NCBI GenBank assembly: GCA_039026975.1
Contig: JBCCLI010000442.1
Span: 1-5,272 of the forward strand
Length of the DNA stretch: 5,272 nt
Reading direction: 5' to 3'
Origin: JBCBKZ01 sp039026975
GTDB lineage: Bacteria; Bacteroidota; Bacteroidia; J057
Shown here: positions 1-5,272 of the stretch, piece after piece
Layout of the letters: each line of letters starts with the position of its first letter
Position numbering within the stretch: position 1 is the first letter of the stretch
The notes under the pieces: model-generated
The model's input: only the letters and a program-made list of their open reading frames with translations
Database searches by the model: none
Told to the model about the DNA's origin: nothing
Position numbers and translations under genes: made by a program

Positions 1-46
1 ATCCATTGAAATTCTCAGGTAGTCCTATGGCATGATTAAAGGAACT

Positions 47-451
47 CTACATTTCTCCAAACATCTTATCATCTACTTCCGCTTCTTTATTATGCCGTTG
101 TAAGCTCCAGTCATCATTGAAGGTGGTCTGGCTCCATCTATTTCTCACCCAACGTAGAACTTGCACGCCCAGTCCTAATTTTTCCTGCAGTTCTTCCTCT
201 AACTCTGCCACAATTTTGTGTTCTTCTATGTCAATAACCATGAAAGGAATCTCCTCACAAACTTCCTCTAACTTTAACCCCTCTTGCATGAGCTCTTCAC
301 TAGGACTACTTTTCTTCTGCTTATGGGTATGTTCATAGAATCCCAGTTTGAGATAAGGGTAGCAACTATTAAAGGTATCAGATAATTCCTTGAGGGTTTT
401 AAGTCGGTGGAGAACGAGCTTATAGACTTTGACTTCAGGAGAACTAGCCAT
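47..451 (-). CDS. Conserved hypothetical protein, Bacteroidota-type, 134 aa
   Basis: No function can be assigned. From the ATG at 451 the protein has 134 residues and no signal peptide or membrane segment, so it is probably cytoplasmic. Seen: an N-terminal segment KTLKELSDTFNSCYPYLKL (about residues 18-36), a charged middle, an acidic helix VAELEEELQEKLGLGVQVLR (81-100), and a C-terminal block with W106, TT and DDWSLQRHN (113-121). The pattern of an N-terminal 'LK..FN..YP.LK', a helix ending in 'FGL/LGL..QV.R' and a final 'TT..DDW.L...N' resembles a small uncharacterised family I recall from Bacteroidota; that link is from memory. A GTG at 535 would add 28 residues but would overlap the neighbouring gene's 3' end, so the ATG at 451 is preferred; an A-rich, weakly purine run precedes it. 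It lies 67 bases downstream of the NTF2-like gene in the same direction, so cotranscription is possible but not shown. Confidence 0.75.
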   Translation of the reverse strand: MASSPEVKVYKLVLHRLKTLKELSDTFNSCYPYLKLGFYEHTHKQKKSSPSEELMQEGLKLEEVCEEIPFMVIDIEEHKIVAELEEELQEKLGLGVQVLRWVRNRWSQTTFNDDWSLQRHNKEAEVDDKMFGEM

Positions 452-518
452 CACTTTTTTCTTTAATGCTACAAAATTTCCGGTGAAATGCAAGTTTAGG
501 CTATAGGCAAATAGACTA

Positions 519-950
519 CTAGCTGGTATGATCACTTATGATTAACCACTTACCATCTACTTTTTTCCACACCAAGGTGAAATAGCCACTTGCATCTTCT
601 ATTTCTCTTTTCAAATAGAATTTCCCTATGACCAAGGCTACTTCTTCTGTAACTGCTCGCATATTGACTATATCAAAGGAAAGGGTACCCATGATGGTTC
701 TGTCAGGATAACTTCTCTTATAGCGTTCAAATGTATTCTGCCATCCATAAACTGGGCCTCCACTTCCGGTAAATACCAAGTGTTCAGACTTCCAGTATCC
801 TTCCATGAAGGTGGGAATATCCCCTTCATTCCAGGCGTTTTCCTGCATATTAAAAACAGCTATAATGGCTGCACTGTCTGCAGAGGATAAGGTCTGCGCA
901 TGTATGAATAAACAACTACTGGTGATAAGGATAGCAAGTGAAACTTTCAT
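519..950 (-). CDS. Exported NTF2/SnoaL-like (DUF4440-type) protein, 143 aa
   Basis: A small alpha+beta-barrel protein of the NTF2-like superfamily; the substrate or partner is unknown. The reading frame is open upstream to 1076, but the ATG at 950 is chosen because it starts a convincing signal peptide: MK, then a hydrophobic core to about residue 17, then a probable signal peptidase I site near HA/QT (18-20). C13 is not in a good lipobox (TSSC lacks the usual leucine), so a lipoprotein is less likely. Mature-domain signatures are AWNEGDIPTFMEGYW (39-53), a glycine-rich turn TGSGG followed by GW (61-70), RYKRSYPD (76-83), and a final strand pair GYFTLVWKK and GKWLIISDHTS (122-130, 133-143), which ends the protein as is usual in this group. 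It is divergent from gltX across 131 bases. It probably acts in the periplasm or outside the cell, an inference from the signal peptide. Family call good, function open. Confidence 0.85.
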   Translation of the reverse strand: MKVSLAILITSSCLFIHAQTLSSADSAAIIAVFNMQENAWNEGDIPTFMEGYWKSEHLVFTGSGGPVYGWQNTFERYKRSYPDRTIMGTLSFDIVNMRAVTEEVALVIGKFYLKREIEDASGYFTLVWKKVDGKWLIISDHTS

Positions 951-1017
951 ATCAATATTCTTTTGGAAGAAAAGATAGAAAAATCTGGTCGCTTCTTCCC
1001 CATGCCGATAAAACCTG

Positions 1018-1025
1018 TAAATTTG
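1018..1025 (+). promoter_or_regulatory. Candidate Bacteroidota -7 promoter element for gltX
   Basis: TAAATTTG matches the Bacteroidota vegetative sigma-factor -7 consensus TAnnTTTG at every fixed base and would put the transcript start about 50 bases before the gltX ATG. No TTTG/TTG -33 element is visible at the usual distance, so this is a partial promoter match. An eight-base motif with two free positions can arise by chance. Confidence 0.35.
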
Positions 1026-1081
1026 TGCCTGCCTGTAAAAAATCCGTATAACCATTAGGCACTGTAAGAACGACAACCTTT

Positions 1082-2611
1082 ATGAGTGATAAGATAGTCC
1101 TGCGATTTGCTCCCAGTCCTACGGGGCCATTGCATATAGGAGGTGTAAGAACGGCTCTTTATAATTATCTCTTAGCCAAAAAAACGGGGGGTAGATTTAT
1201 TCTGAGAATAGAAGATACTGACCAGAATAGGTATGTAGAGGGAGCTGAAGAGTACATTATTCAAGCCCTAAGATGGGTGGGAATAGAATTTAATGAGGGG
1301 GTAGGGGCAGGAGGAGAAAAAGGCCCTTACAGACAATCCGAACGTAAGAGCATGTATCGTCAGTTTGCAGATCAGCTAATAGCATCAGATAACGCTTACT
1401 ATGCCTTTGATACCCCTGAGGAGCTAGATGCTATGCGGGAAGAATTAAAGGCAGCGGGAAGTTCTAACCTACAGTATAATTTTGCTGTAAGAGGTAGAAT
1501 GAAGAATAGCCTGAGCCTATCAAAAGAGGAAGTAGCGGAAAGATTAGCTTCAGGTGATCCCTATGTTATAAGAATGAAAATGCCTCGCAAAGAGGAAATC
1601 CGTTTCCATGATATGATTCGGAAATGGGTGGTTTTTCAGTCCAACCAGCTGGATGATAAAATTCTCCTAAAGGGAGACGGAATGCCTACCTATCACCTAG
1701 CCAATGTGGTGGATGATTACCATATGGGTGTTACGCATGTGATAAGGGGGGAAGAGTGGGTTTCCTCTACCCCATTACACGTCATGCTGTATCGTTCGTT
1801 AGGTTGGGAGAATAGTATGCCGGTATTTATCCATTTACCCTTAATCCTCAATCCTAATGGGAAGGGCAAAATGAGTAAGCGGCAGGGAGATAAGCTAGGA
1901 TTTTCTGTTTTCCCTACTCAGTGGAAGGATCCTAAAACAGGCGATACTTCCTCCGGCTTTAGGGAGGACGGATATCTACCGGAAGCCTTAATGAACTTCC
2001 TGGCGTTACTAGGTTGGAATCCTGGGAATGAAGAAGAGCTAATGGAGGAAGATAGGCTGGTAGAGCTATTTGATTTGGAGAAACTCAATAATTCAGCTAC
2101 CAATTTTAATATTGAGAAATTAAACTGGTTTAACCAGCAATACATCCGCATGAAGACGGAGGAAGAACTGCTGGTTTTAGTTAAGCCCGAACTGGAAGCC
2201 GCTGGATATCGTATACCATCAGACAGCTTTTTGTTGGAAGTGATTCGTCTATTAAAAGAGCGAGTTACCTTACTAACTGATTTTATAGGCCAAAGTAAGC
2301 TGTTCTTTGAAGCGCCTACTTCCTTTAATGAAAAGATGAAGAAAAAGCACTGGAAAGGAGAGGCAAGGGACCTTATGGCTGCTATGAAGGATAAGTTCTC
2401 TGCCATTAAAGACTGGAAAGCAGAAAATCTAAAAAATGCTTTTGAAGAACTATTGGTGGAAAAAGAGGTAGGGAAAGGAAAAATTCTGGCTCCTCTTAGA
2501 CTGGTGCTTACAGGAGAACCCTCAGGGCCAGGGGCTTTCGATATAGCTGCCGTTATAGGAAGAGAAGAAACTCAGTCCAGAATGGCCCATGCCATTGAAC
2601 ACTTGGCTTGA
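1082..2611 (+). CDS. gltX: Glutamyl-tRNA synthetase (class I aminoacyl-tRNA synthetase), 509 aa
   Basis: Charges tRNA-Glu with glutamate using ATP, in the cytoplasm; essential for translation. Seen: the N-terminal Rossmann signature FAPSPTGPLHIGGVRTALYN with the HIGH-type motif HIGG at 18-21; RIEDTD at 42-47; GPYRQSER at 81-88; the tRNA/active-site stretch KGDGMPTYHLANVVDDYHMG (197-216) and HVIRGEEW (219-226); and the KMSKS-type motif KMSKR at 263-267. An insert of about 20 residues (roughly 272-294, with DPKTGDTSSG) lies between KMSKR and the DGYLPEALMNFLALLGW block; I recall it as typical of Bacteroidota enzymes. The anticodon-binding helical part runs from about 345 to the end. The protein contains no cysteine, so the zinc-binding cysteines of the E. 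coli-type enzyme are absent. The length is slightly above the usual 470-490. The ATG at 1082 gives the canonical N-terminus; no strong Shine-Dalgarno is seen. Confidence 0.98.
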   Translation: MSDKIVLRFAPSPTGPLHIGGVRTALYNYLLAKKTGGRFILRIEDTDQNRYVEGAEEYIIQALRWVGIEFNEGVGAGGEKGPYRQSERKSMYRQFADQLIASDNAYYAFDTPEELDAMREELKAAGSSNLQYNFAVRGRMKNSLSLSKEEVAERLASGDPYVIRMKMPRKEEIRFHDMIRKWVVFQSNQLDDKILLKGDGMPTYHLANVVDDYHMGVTHVIRGEEWVSSTPLHVMLYRSLGWENSMPVFIHLPLILNPNGKGKMSKRQGDKLGFSVFPTQWKDPKTGDTSSGFREDGYLPEALMNFLALLGWNPGNEEELMEEDRLVELFDLEKLNNSATNFNIEKLNWFNQQYIRMKTEEELLVLVKPELEAAGYRIPSDSFLLEVIRLLKERVTLLTDFIGQSKLFFEAPTSFNEKMKKKHWKGEARDLMAAMKDKFSAIKDWKAENLKNAFEELLVEKEVGKGKILAPLRLVLTGEPSGPGAFDIAAVIGREETQSRMAHAIEHLA

Positions 2612-2729
2612 ATCTTATAAGGAGATTTTATGTGGATTCGGAGACAATGTTCCCGTATTATAGACAGAATAGTTAACTTGTTAAATTAAGACTATATATA
2701 TTGCAGGAGAAGGTAGTGTTTATATCTGT

Positions 2730-2737
2730 TAAATTTG
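2730..2737 (+). promoter_or_regulatory. Candidate -7 promoter element upstream of the 303-aa gene
   Basis: A second TAAATTTG, matching TAnnTTTG, lies 51 bases before the TTG start at 2789. Its surroundings (CTGTTAAATTTGT) resemble those of the element before gltX (CTGTAAATTTGT). The nearest upstream TTG (2701-2703) is several bases further away than the usual -33 position. Its place in the gap after gltX would give the downstream gene its own transcript. Confidence 0.35.
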
Positions 2738-2788
2738 TTCTTGTACGCTTGTAAGCCACTATCATCGCATTATTAATAAGAGTTTATC

Positions 2789-3700
2789 TTGGCAACTAAG
2801 AAAAAACCAAAGACTAGAATACAAAAGTTTATAAACTATACGCGGGAAGCATTTTTCTGGCCTGTGCATTTAGCTGCTTTGGCGGGTATCACTGCCATAG
2901 CTGCACTGGGCATAGTGATTCTCCCTGAAATAGGCTTAGGGATAGATCCCGCCCTTATTACTCCTTCCGTCATTATGGCTGCTGGAGGCTTGGAACTTAT
3001 GCTATTGAGTGCCATCAGTAATAACCCCCGATTTATTAGGGCTATTAATGCTAAATACCAGAAAGACATAGATGCCTTTCATAAGACCAAGACCCTGGTA
3101 GATTACTATAATGCTCTTACATTAGAGTCTCAGCGTAGATTTGATGGGCTAAGAAAGCGCATTAAGGAAGTGAGAGAGGGTTTCCAAAAGATGAATACCA
3201 GTGTACCCACGCTGGTGAATAGATTTGTAACGAAGTTAAACCAGATAGAACTTTCATACGCTAGGCTTCTATACTTTAAGGATAAGTTTCCTGAGCTGAC
3301 TAATGACGAGGTAATATCTAAGACAGTTCAGGAGATTGACAAGATCAATCAGGAACTAAAGAACGCTAGTAGCAGACTTAAAAAGATCAAAGAGAAGAGA
3401 TTAAGGCTACTGGAAATGCGTATGGATAATTACGCCAAAGTAACTGAAAACAGAGAAGTTATAGAAGAGCAGCTCCAGACTATAGAGGAACTGGTAGAGT
3501 ACATTAAGGACCAGCCTATCACTATGCAGAATACGGAGCGAGAGGATATTATGATAGATAACCTTCTCTTTGAAACAGAGCAAACCCAACAAAGTCTGGA
3601 AGAGATAGAAAGCCTGATGCAGTCAGAATTTTATCCTGGTATAGTGGATGATTATAGTTCAGATATGGGCACAGATTTTCAGGAAAAGCTAAAAGAGTAA
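2789..3700 (+). CDS. Membrane-anchored coiled-coil protein of unknown function, 303 aa
   Basis: No characterised family recognised. Seen: a basic N-terminus (TKKKPKTRIQK), then two hydrophobic segments, about 23-46 (WPVHLAALAGITAIAALGIV) and about 55-76 (ALITPSVIMAAGGLELMLLS), joined by a short G/D/P-containing turn. This predicts a membrane hairpin with both ends probably in the cytoplasm. Then comes NNPRFIRAIN (78-87) and a long, highly charged helical region to about 275, likely coiled coil (strongest about 110-135 and 175-240), and a short acidic tail. The layout (membrane hairpin, 'NPRF', a 'LDYYNALTLESQRRF'-like helix) recalls uncharacterised proteins I associate with Bacteroidota and other didermic bacteria. 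The start is TTG: an in-frame TAA lies at 2777-2779, the first in-frame ATG is only at residue 63, and an AAGAG sequence precedes the TTG at suitable spacing. There is no cysteine. Possible roles in envelope organisation are speculation. Confidence 0.85.
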   Translation: MATKKKPKTRIQKFINYTREAFFWPVHLAALAGITAIAALGIVILPEIGLGIDPALITPSVIMAAGGLELMLLSAISNNPRFIRAINAKYQKDIDAFHKTKTLVDYYNALTLESQRRFDGLRKRIKEVREGFQKMNTSVPTLVNRFVTKLNQIELSYARLLYFKDKFPELTNDEVISKTVQEIDKINQELKNASSRLKKIKEKRLRLLEMRMDNYAKVTENREVIEEQLQTIEELVEYIKDQPITMQNTEREDIMIDNLLFETEQTQQSLEEIESLMQSEFYPGIVDDYSSDMGTDFQEKLKE

Positions 3701-3717
3701 TTCCATTTTCCTATCCC

Positions 3718-3737
3718 CAAAATCGTTTTGTTTTTTC
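3718..3737 (+). terminator. Weak candidate terminator after the 303-aa gene
   Basis: CAAAA (3718-3722) pairs with TTTTG (3726-3730) around a three-base loop, followed directly by a run of six T and a pyrimidine-rich stretch. The stem is short and almost all A-T, so it could be a weak intrinsic terminator or just A/T-rich spacer. Confidence 0.3.
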
Positions 3738-3778
3738 TTCTGAATATGTTCACCTTAGGATGAATCATAACCATCTCT

Positions 3779-4555
3779 ATGTATCAATTTCTCATTACAG
3801 AGCCCAAAAACCACACACTTGTTATTATCCTTAATAGACCTAAAGTCCTGAATGCCCTCAGGCGGGATATGATCTATGAGTTACAAGATGCTATCAAGAA
3901 ATTTATAGGTGATCCTACACTTAGGGGTGCGGTCATCATAGGTTCTGGAGATAAGGCCTTTGCTGCGGGGGCAGACATTTCAGAATTTAAAGATCTTGAT
4001 AGTTTGGAAACAGCTATAGAGGGAGGCAGGCTAGGGCAAGATGTCTTTCAGTTGATAGAAGATGCTCCCAAGCCTATTATAGCTGCTGTTAATGGATTTG
4101 CTTTGGGAGGAGGATGTGAATTGGCCATGGCTTGCCATATGCGCATAGCGGCGGAAAATGCTAAGTTTGGCCAGCCTGAGGTGAAGTTAGGTCTGATCGC
4201 CGGTTATGGTGGTACCCAAAGGCTCGCCCAACACATAGGCAGAGCAAAAGCGACTGAGCTCCTGCTAACGGCAGATATGATTAATGCGGAGGAGGCGTTG
4301 CGTTTAGGACTGGTAAACTACGTAGTGCCATTAAGCAAACTCACTGAAAAGTGCCTGGAAGTGCTCAGAAAAATTTATGAGCAATCTCCGCTAGCCGTTG
4401 CCTTTACCCTGGACGCTATAGGGTCAGGCGTGAAAGGCGAAGACGGATACAGAAGGGAAAGAGAGAACTTTGCCAAGGCCCTTCTTTCAGAAGATGGCAA
4501 AGAAGGCACTACCGCTTTTCTAGAAAAGCGTAAACCTAATTTTACGGGTAAGTAG
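3779..4555 (+). CDS. Enoyl-CoA hydratase/isomerase (crotonase) family protein, 258 aa
   Basis: Predicted to hydrate trans-2-enoyl-CoA to 3-hydroxyacyl-CoA, as in fatty-acid beta-oxidation or related acyl-CoA routes, in the cytoplasm. Seen: an N-terminal ILNRPKVLNAL block (17-27); the CoA-binding/oxyanion-hole segment AFAAGADISEF (60-70); a second oxyanion-hole segment NGFALGGGCELAMACH (105-120); and FGQPEVKLG (130-138). E114 (in GGGCE) and E134 (in QPE) are 20 residues apart and align with the two catalytic glutamates of rat mitochondrial enoyl-CoA hydratase (E144 and E164), so true hydratase activity is plausible. GTQRL (145-149) and AEEALRLGLVNYVVP (170-184) follow as expected. The usual GxIPG reads GLIAG (138-142), a mild change. 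Length is typical. The ATG at 3779 is the first after an in-frame TGA at 3761-3763; there is no good Shine-Dalgarno. Because crotonases vary in substrate, no gene symbol is given. No partner beta-oxidation gene is adjacent. Confidence 0.93.
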   Translation: MYQFLITEPKNHTLVIILNRPKVLNALRRDMIYELQDAIKKFIGDPTLRGAVIIGSGDKAFAAGADISEFKDLDSLETAIEGGRLGQDVFQLIEDAPKPIIAAVNGFALGGGCELAMACHMRIAAENAKFGQPEVKLGLIAGYGGTQRLAQHIGRAKATELLLTADMINAEEALRLGLVNYVVPLSKLTEKCLEVLRKIYEQSPLAVAFTLDAIGSGVKGEDGYRRERENFAKALLSEDGKEGTTAFLEKRKPNFTGK

Positions 4556-4696
4556 GCTTTTGATTGTCTCAAAAGTTGAGGTGGTCTCTTTTCGTTGCTA
4601 AGCCATTGAAGGGGCTTTACCTCTCCTTAATTATAGTAGTAACTACTTTATCTGACAGTATGCACCGGGTATCTTAGCTAAATTTTGGTAGACACT
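4556..4696. other. Non-coding stretch between the crotonase gene and transposase remnants
   Basis: No open frame here shows a recognisable protein. It contains small inverted repeats: CTCAA-AAG-TTGAG (4568-4580), AAGCC/GGCTT with an eight-base loop (4600-4617), and AGTAGT-A-ACTACT (4635-4647). None is followed by a convincing T run, so none is called as a terminator. GTCTC occurs twice (4566-4570 and 4584-4588). MHRV in one frame at 4660-4671 faintly recalls the MCRVL found near the start of IS3 OrfB proteins, so the transposon scar may begin here. Confidence 0.5.
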
Positions 4697-4846
4697 GTAA
4701 ACAGCTATAGTGGGCTGACTCAGCTAATGCTCAATATAATAACCATTTTTCAGTAAAGATAAGGAAGATATATGAAGAACATGGAGGGAGATATGACTCT
4801 ACAAAGATTTACGATCAGTTATGCCAAAAATTTAAGTGTCCTAGCT
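4697..4846 (+). pseudogene. Remnant of IS3-family transposase OrfB (N-terminal HTH_21 part)
   Basis: Seen in the frame beginning at 4711: AQYNNHFSVKIRKIYEEH, then GGRYDSTKIYDQLCQKFKC, then a stop at 4847-4849. This fits the N-terminal HTH_21 region of IS3-family OrfB, where the pattern is roughly 'N..L...I+.I+.E..GRYGSP+I...L' (the usual YGS reads YDS). A short piece just upstream in another frame, VNSYSGLTQ (4697-4723), fits the preceding 'GVSRSGYY.WL' segment, implying a frameshift near 4724-4730. The DDE catalytic domain is absent, so this fragment cannot encode an active transposase. OrfA and the terminal repeats are not recognisable. A competing short frame with an upstream AAGGAAG sequence (4772-4891) covers the same bases and should not be mistaken for a gene. 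Confidence 0.65.
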
Positions 4847-4857
4847 AGCACATCTAT

Positions 4858-5087
4858 TTTTGATTCTGAGGAAATGGGATCATACCTGTAGCACTTGGGA
4901 GGAAGAACTACTTCTTTACCAATTCGCATAAAGTTTCCAGACATGCGGTTGTCATTTACCCCTTAATAGGATCTTTTGAAAACTCAAGATCAATCCTACT
5001 GAATGTCTCACGCACATTCTAGAAACCATATCCAATACTAATGTCCAAGACCTTGGCTGATCACTCCCATATAACTGCAAGACATAG
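4858..5087 (+). pseudogene. Remnant of IS66-family transposase, C-terminal end, frameshifted
   Basis: Seen in the frame from 4870: NGIIPVALGRKNYFFTNSH (4873-4929), then HAVVIYPLIGS (4942-4974). This matches the IS66 (TnpC-type) C-terminal signature 'IEN.IRP.ALGRKN.LF.GSH..A...A.IYSL.G.CK'. The frame then shifts between about 4972 and 4983 to LKINPTECLTHILETISN (4983-5036), matching the 'NP.EWL.DVL.RI' block, and ends SLPYNCKT before TAG at 5085-5087, matching the family's terminal 'LLP.NWK'. Lesions: a frameshift or stop near 4867-4874 at the expected DDE glutamate ('NLIEN'), the shift near 4972-4983, a TGA at 5058-5060, and two normally tryptophan positions read as Cys (5004-5006 and 5076-5078). 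Only about 75 of the roughly 450-550 residues of a full IS66 transposase remain. Clearly non-functional. Confidence 0.87.
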
Positions 5088-5220
5088 GCAAACTGACTTG
5101 AACTAACTCGGACGCTTGCAAAAACACGGCCTAGAACCAACTCCAGGCCTAGTAGGTTAACAGAATTAATGCTTTCTTTAACGCGAGTTCGGGGTTTAGT
5201 TTCTTGAAAAAGAATGTTTT
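5088..5220. other. Non-coding stretch after the IS66 remnant
   Basis: No recognisable protein on either strand. GACGCTTGC (5111-5119), 24 bases after the IS66 stop, resembles a degraded IS66 right end, since IS66 terminal repeats generally begin GTAA and the right end would read ...TTAC. A short direct repeat GGCCTAG occurs at 5128-5134 and 5146-5152. TAACGCGAGTTCGGGGT (5179-5195) stands out as GC-richer than its surroundings. Confidence 0.4.
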
Positions 5221-5272
5221 ATGATGAGAAATAGGGCAAGAAATGAGAGATTAATGGTGTCAAAACATCTCA
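5221..5272 (+). CDS. Possible 5' end of a gene running off the window (partial)
   Basis: From the ATG at 5221 (a second ATG follows at 5224) the frame stays open to the window edge: MMRNRARNERLMVSKHL, 17 residues, rich in Arg and Asn. An A-rich AAAAAGAA sequence lies shortly upstream and could serve as a weak Bacteroidota-style ribosome-binding region. No family is recognised, and an open stretch this short has little weight. Confidence 0.2.
   Translation, partial: MMRNRARNERLMVSKHL

Noticed and set aside
1..46. Possible start of a further minus-strand gene (ATG at 6)
   Set aside because: Only two codons are inside the window, so nothing can be supported.
117..338. Plus-strand frame opposite the 134-aa gene
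   Set aside because: Low-complexity Ser/Cys-rich antisense shadow with no recognisable family.
452..535. GTG-initiated N-terminal extension of the 134-aa protein
   Set aside because: It would add 28 residues overlapping the 3' end of the NTF2-like gene; the ATG at 451 gives a family-like N-terminus and leaves a normal intergenic gap.
951..1076. Extension of the NTF2-like reading frame upstream of its ATG at 950
   Set aside because: The added residues do not look like family sequence and would bury the clear signal peptide starting at 950.
1918..2406. Long minus-strand frame inside gltX
   Set aside because: Ser-rich antisense shadow of a well-supported gene.
2611..2629. AATCT/AGATT inverted repeat at the gltX stop as a terminator
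   Set aside because: Five weak base pairs with only a short T run; it overlaps the Shine-Dalgarno-like sequence.
2836..3069. Minus-strand frame inside the 303-aa gene
   Set aside because: Antisense shadow of a membrane-segment coding region; no family features.
3407..3592. Minus-strand frame inside the 303-aa gene (3' half)
   Set aside because: Short antisense shadow with no independent support.
4375..4572. Minus-strand frame over the 3' end of the crotonase gene
   Set aside because: Antisense shadow; the plus-strand crotonase is unambiguous.
4600..4647. Inverted repeats AAGCC/GGCTT and AGTAGT/ACTACT as crotonase terminators
   Set aside because: Short stems, no clear T run after them, and 45 or more bases beyond the stop codon.
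4772..4891. 39-residue plus-strand ORF with an AAGGAAG sequence upstream
   Set aside because: It overlaps the IS3 OrfB frame, which gives the better family match, and runs across the IS3/IS66 junction, so it is most likely accidental. A faint ISYAKN resemblance to IS66 sequence in this frame was judged weaker than the IS3 reading.
4952..5140. 62-residue minus-strand ORF
   Set aside because: Antisense to the IS66 C-terminal remnant, whose conserved blocks are on the plus strand.
1..5272. tRNA, rRNA, riboswitch or CRISPR array
   Set aside because: No tRNA-like TTCGANNC arm in a cloverleaf context, no regularly spaced repeats and no recognisable riboswitch core were seen by eye in the intergenic regions.

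Overview
The window looks like chromosomal DNA of a Bacteroidota bacterium, most likely from the Cytophagales side of the phylum. Reasons: the glutamyl-tRNA synthetase carries the insert after its KMSKR loop that I associate with this phylum; two proteins resemble conserved uncharacterised Bacteroidota families; most start codons lack a clear Shine-Dalgarno sequence; and two intergenic regions hold the sequence TAAATTTG, which fits the Bacteroidota -7 promoter consensus TAnnTTTG. The genus is not determined. The decayed transposases at the right end would suit a genome with many eroding insertion sequences, but that is only a hint.

Layout. Positions 47-950 hold two minus-strand genes: a 134-residue conserved protein of unknown function (47-451) and, upstream of it, an exported NTF2/SnoaL-like protein (519-950). 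A 131-base divergent region (951-1081) separates them from gltX (1082-2611). After a 177-base gap with a possible promoter comes a 303-residue membrane-anchored coiled-coil protein (2789-3700) that starts with TTG. Next, 78 bases on, is an enoyl-CoA hydratase/crotonase (3779-4555).

From 4556 to 5220 there is no intact gene. The stretch contains a remnant of an IS3-family OrfB (about 4697-4846) followed immediately by the broken C-terminal end of an IS66-family transposase (about 4858-5087). Both are on the plus strand and both carry frameshifts or stops. Sequence without recognisable coding follows, and a possible start of another gene runs off the right edge.

The genes do not form an obvious pathway. 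gltX is core translation and the crotonase is acyl-CoA metabolism; the others have no assigned role. I saw no evidence of a new defence, CRISPR or secretion system. The least expected content is the two-family transposase scar, which has to be read across frames to be seen, and the two conserved uncharacterised Bacteroidota proteins.
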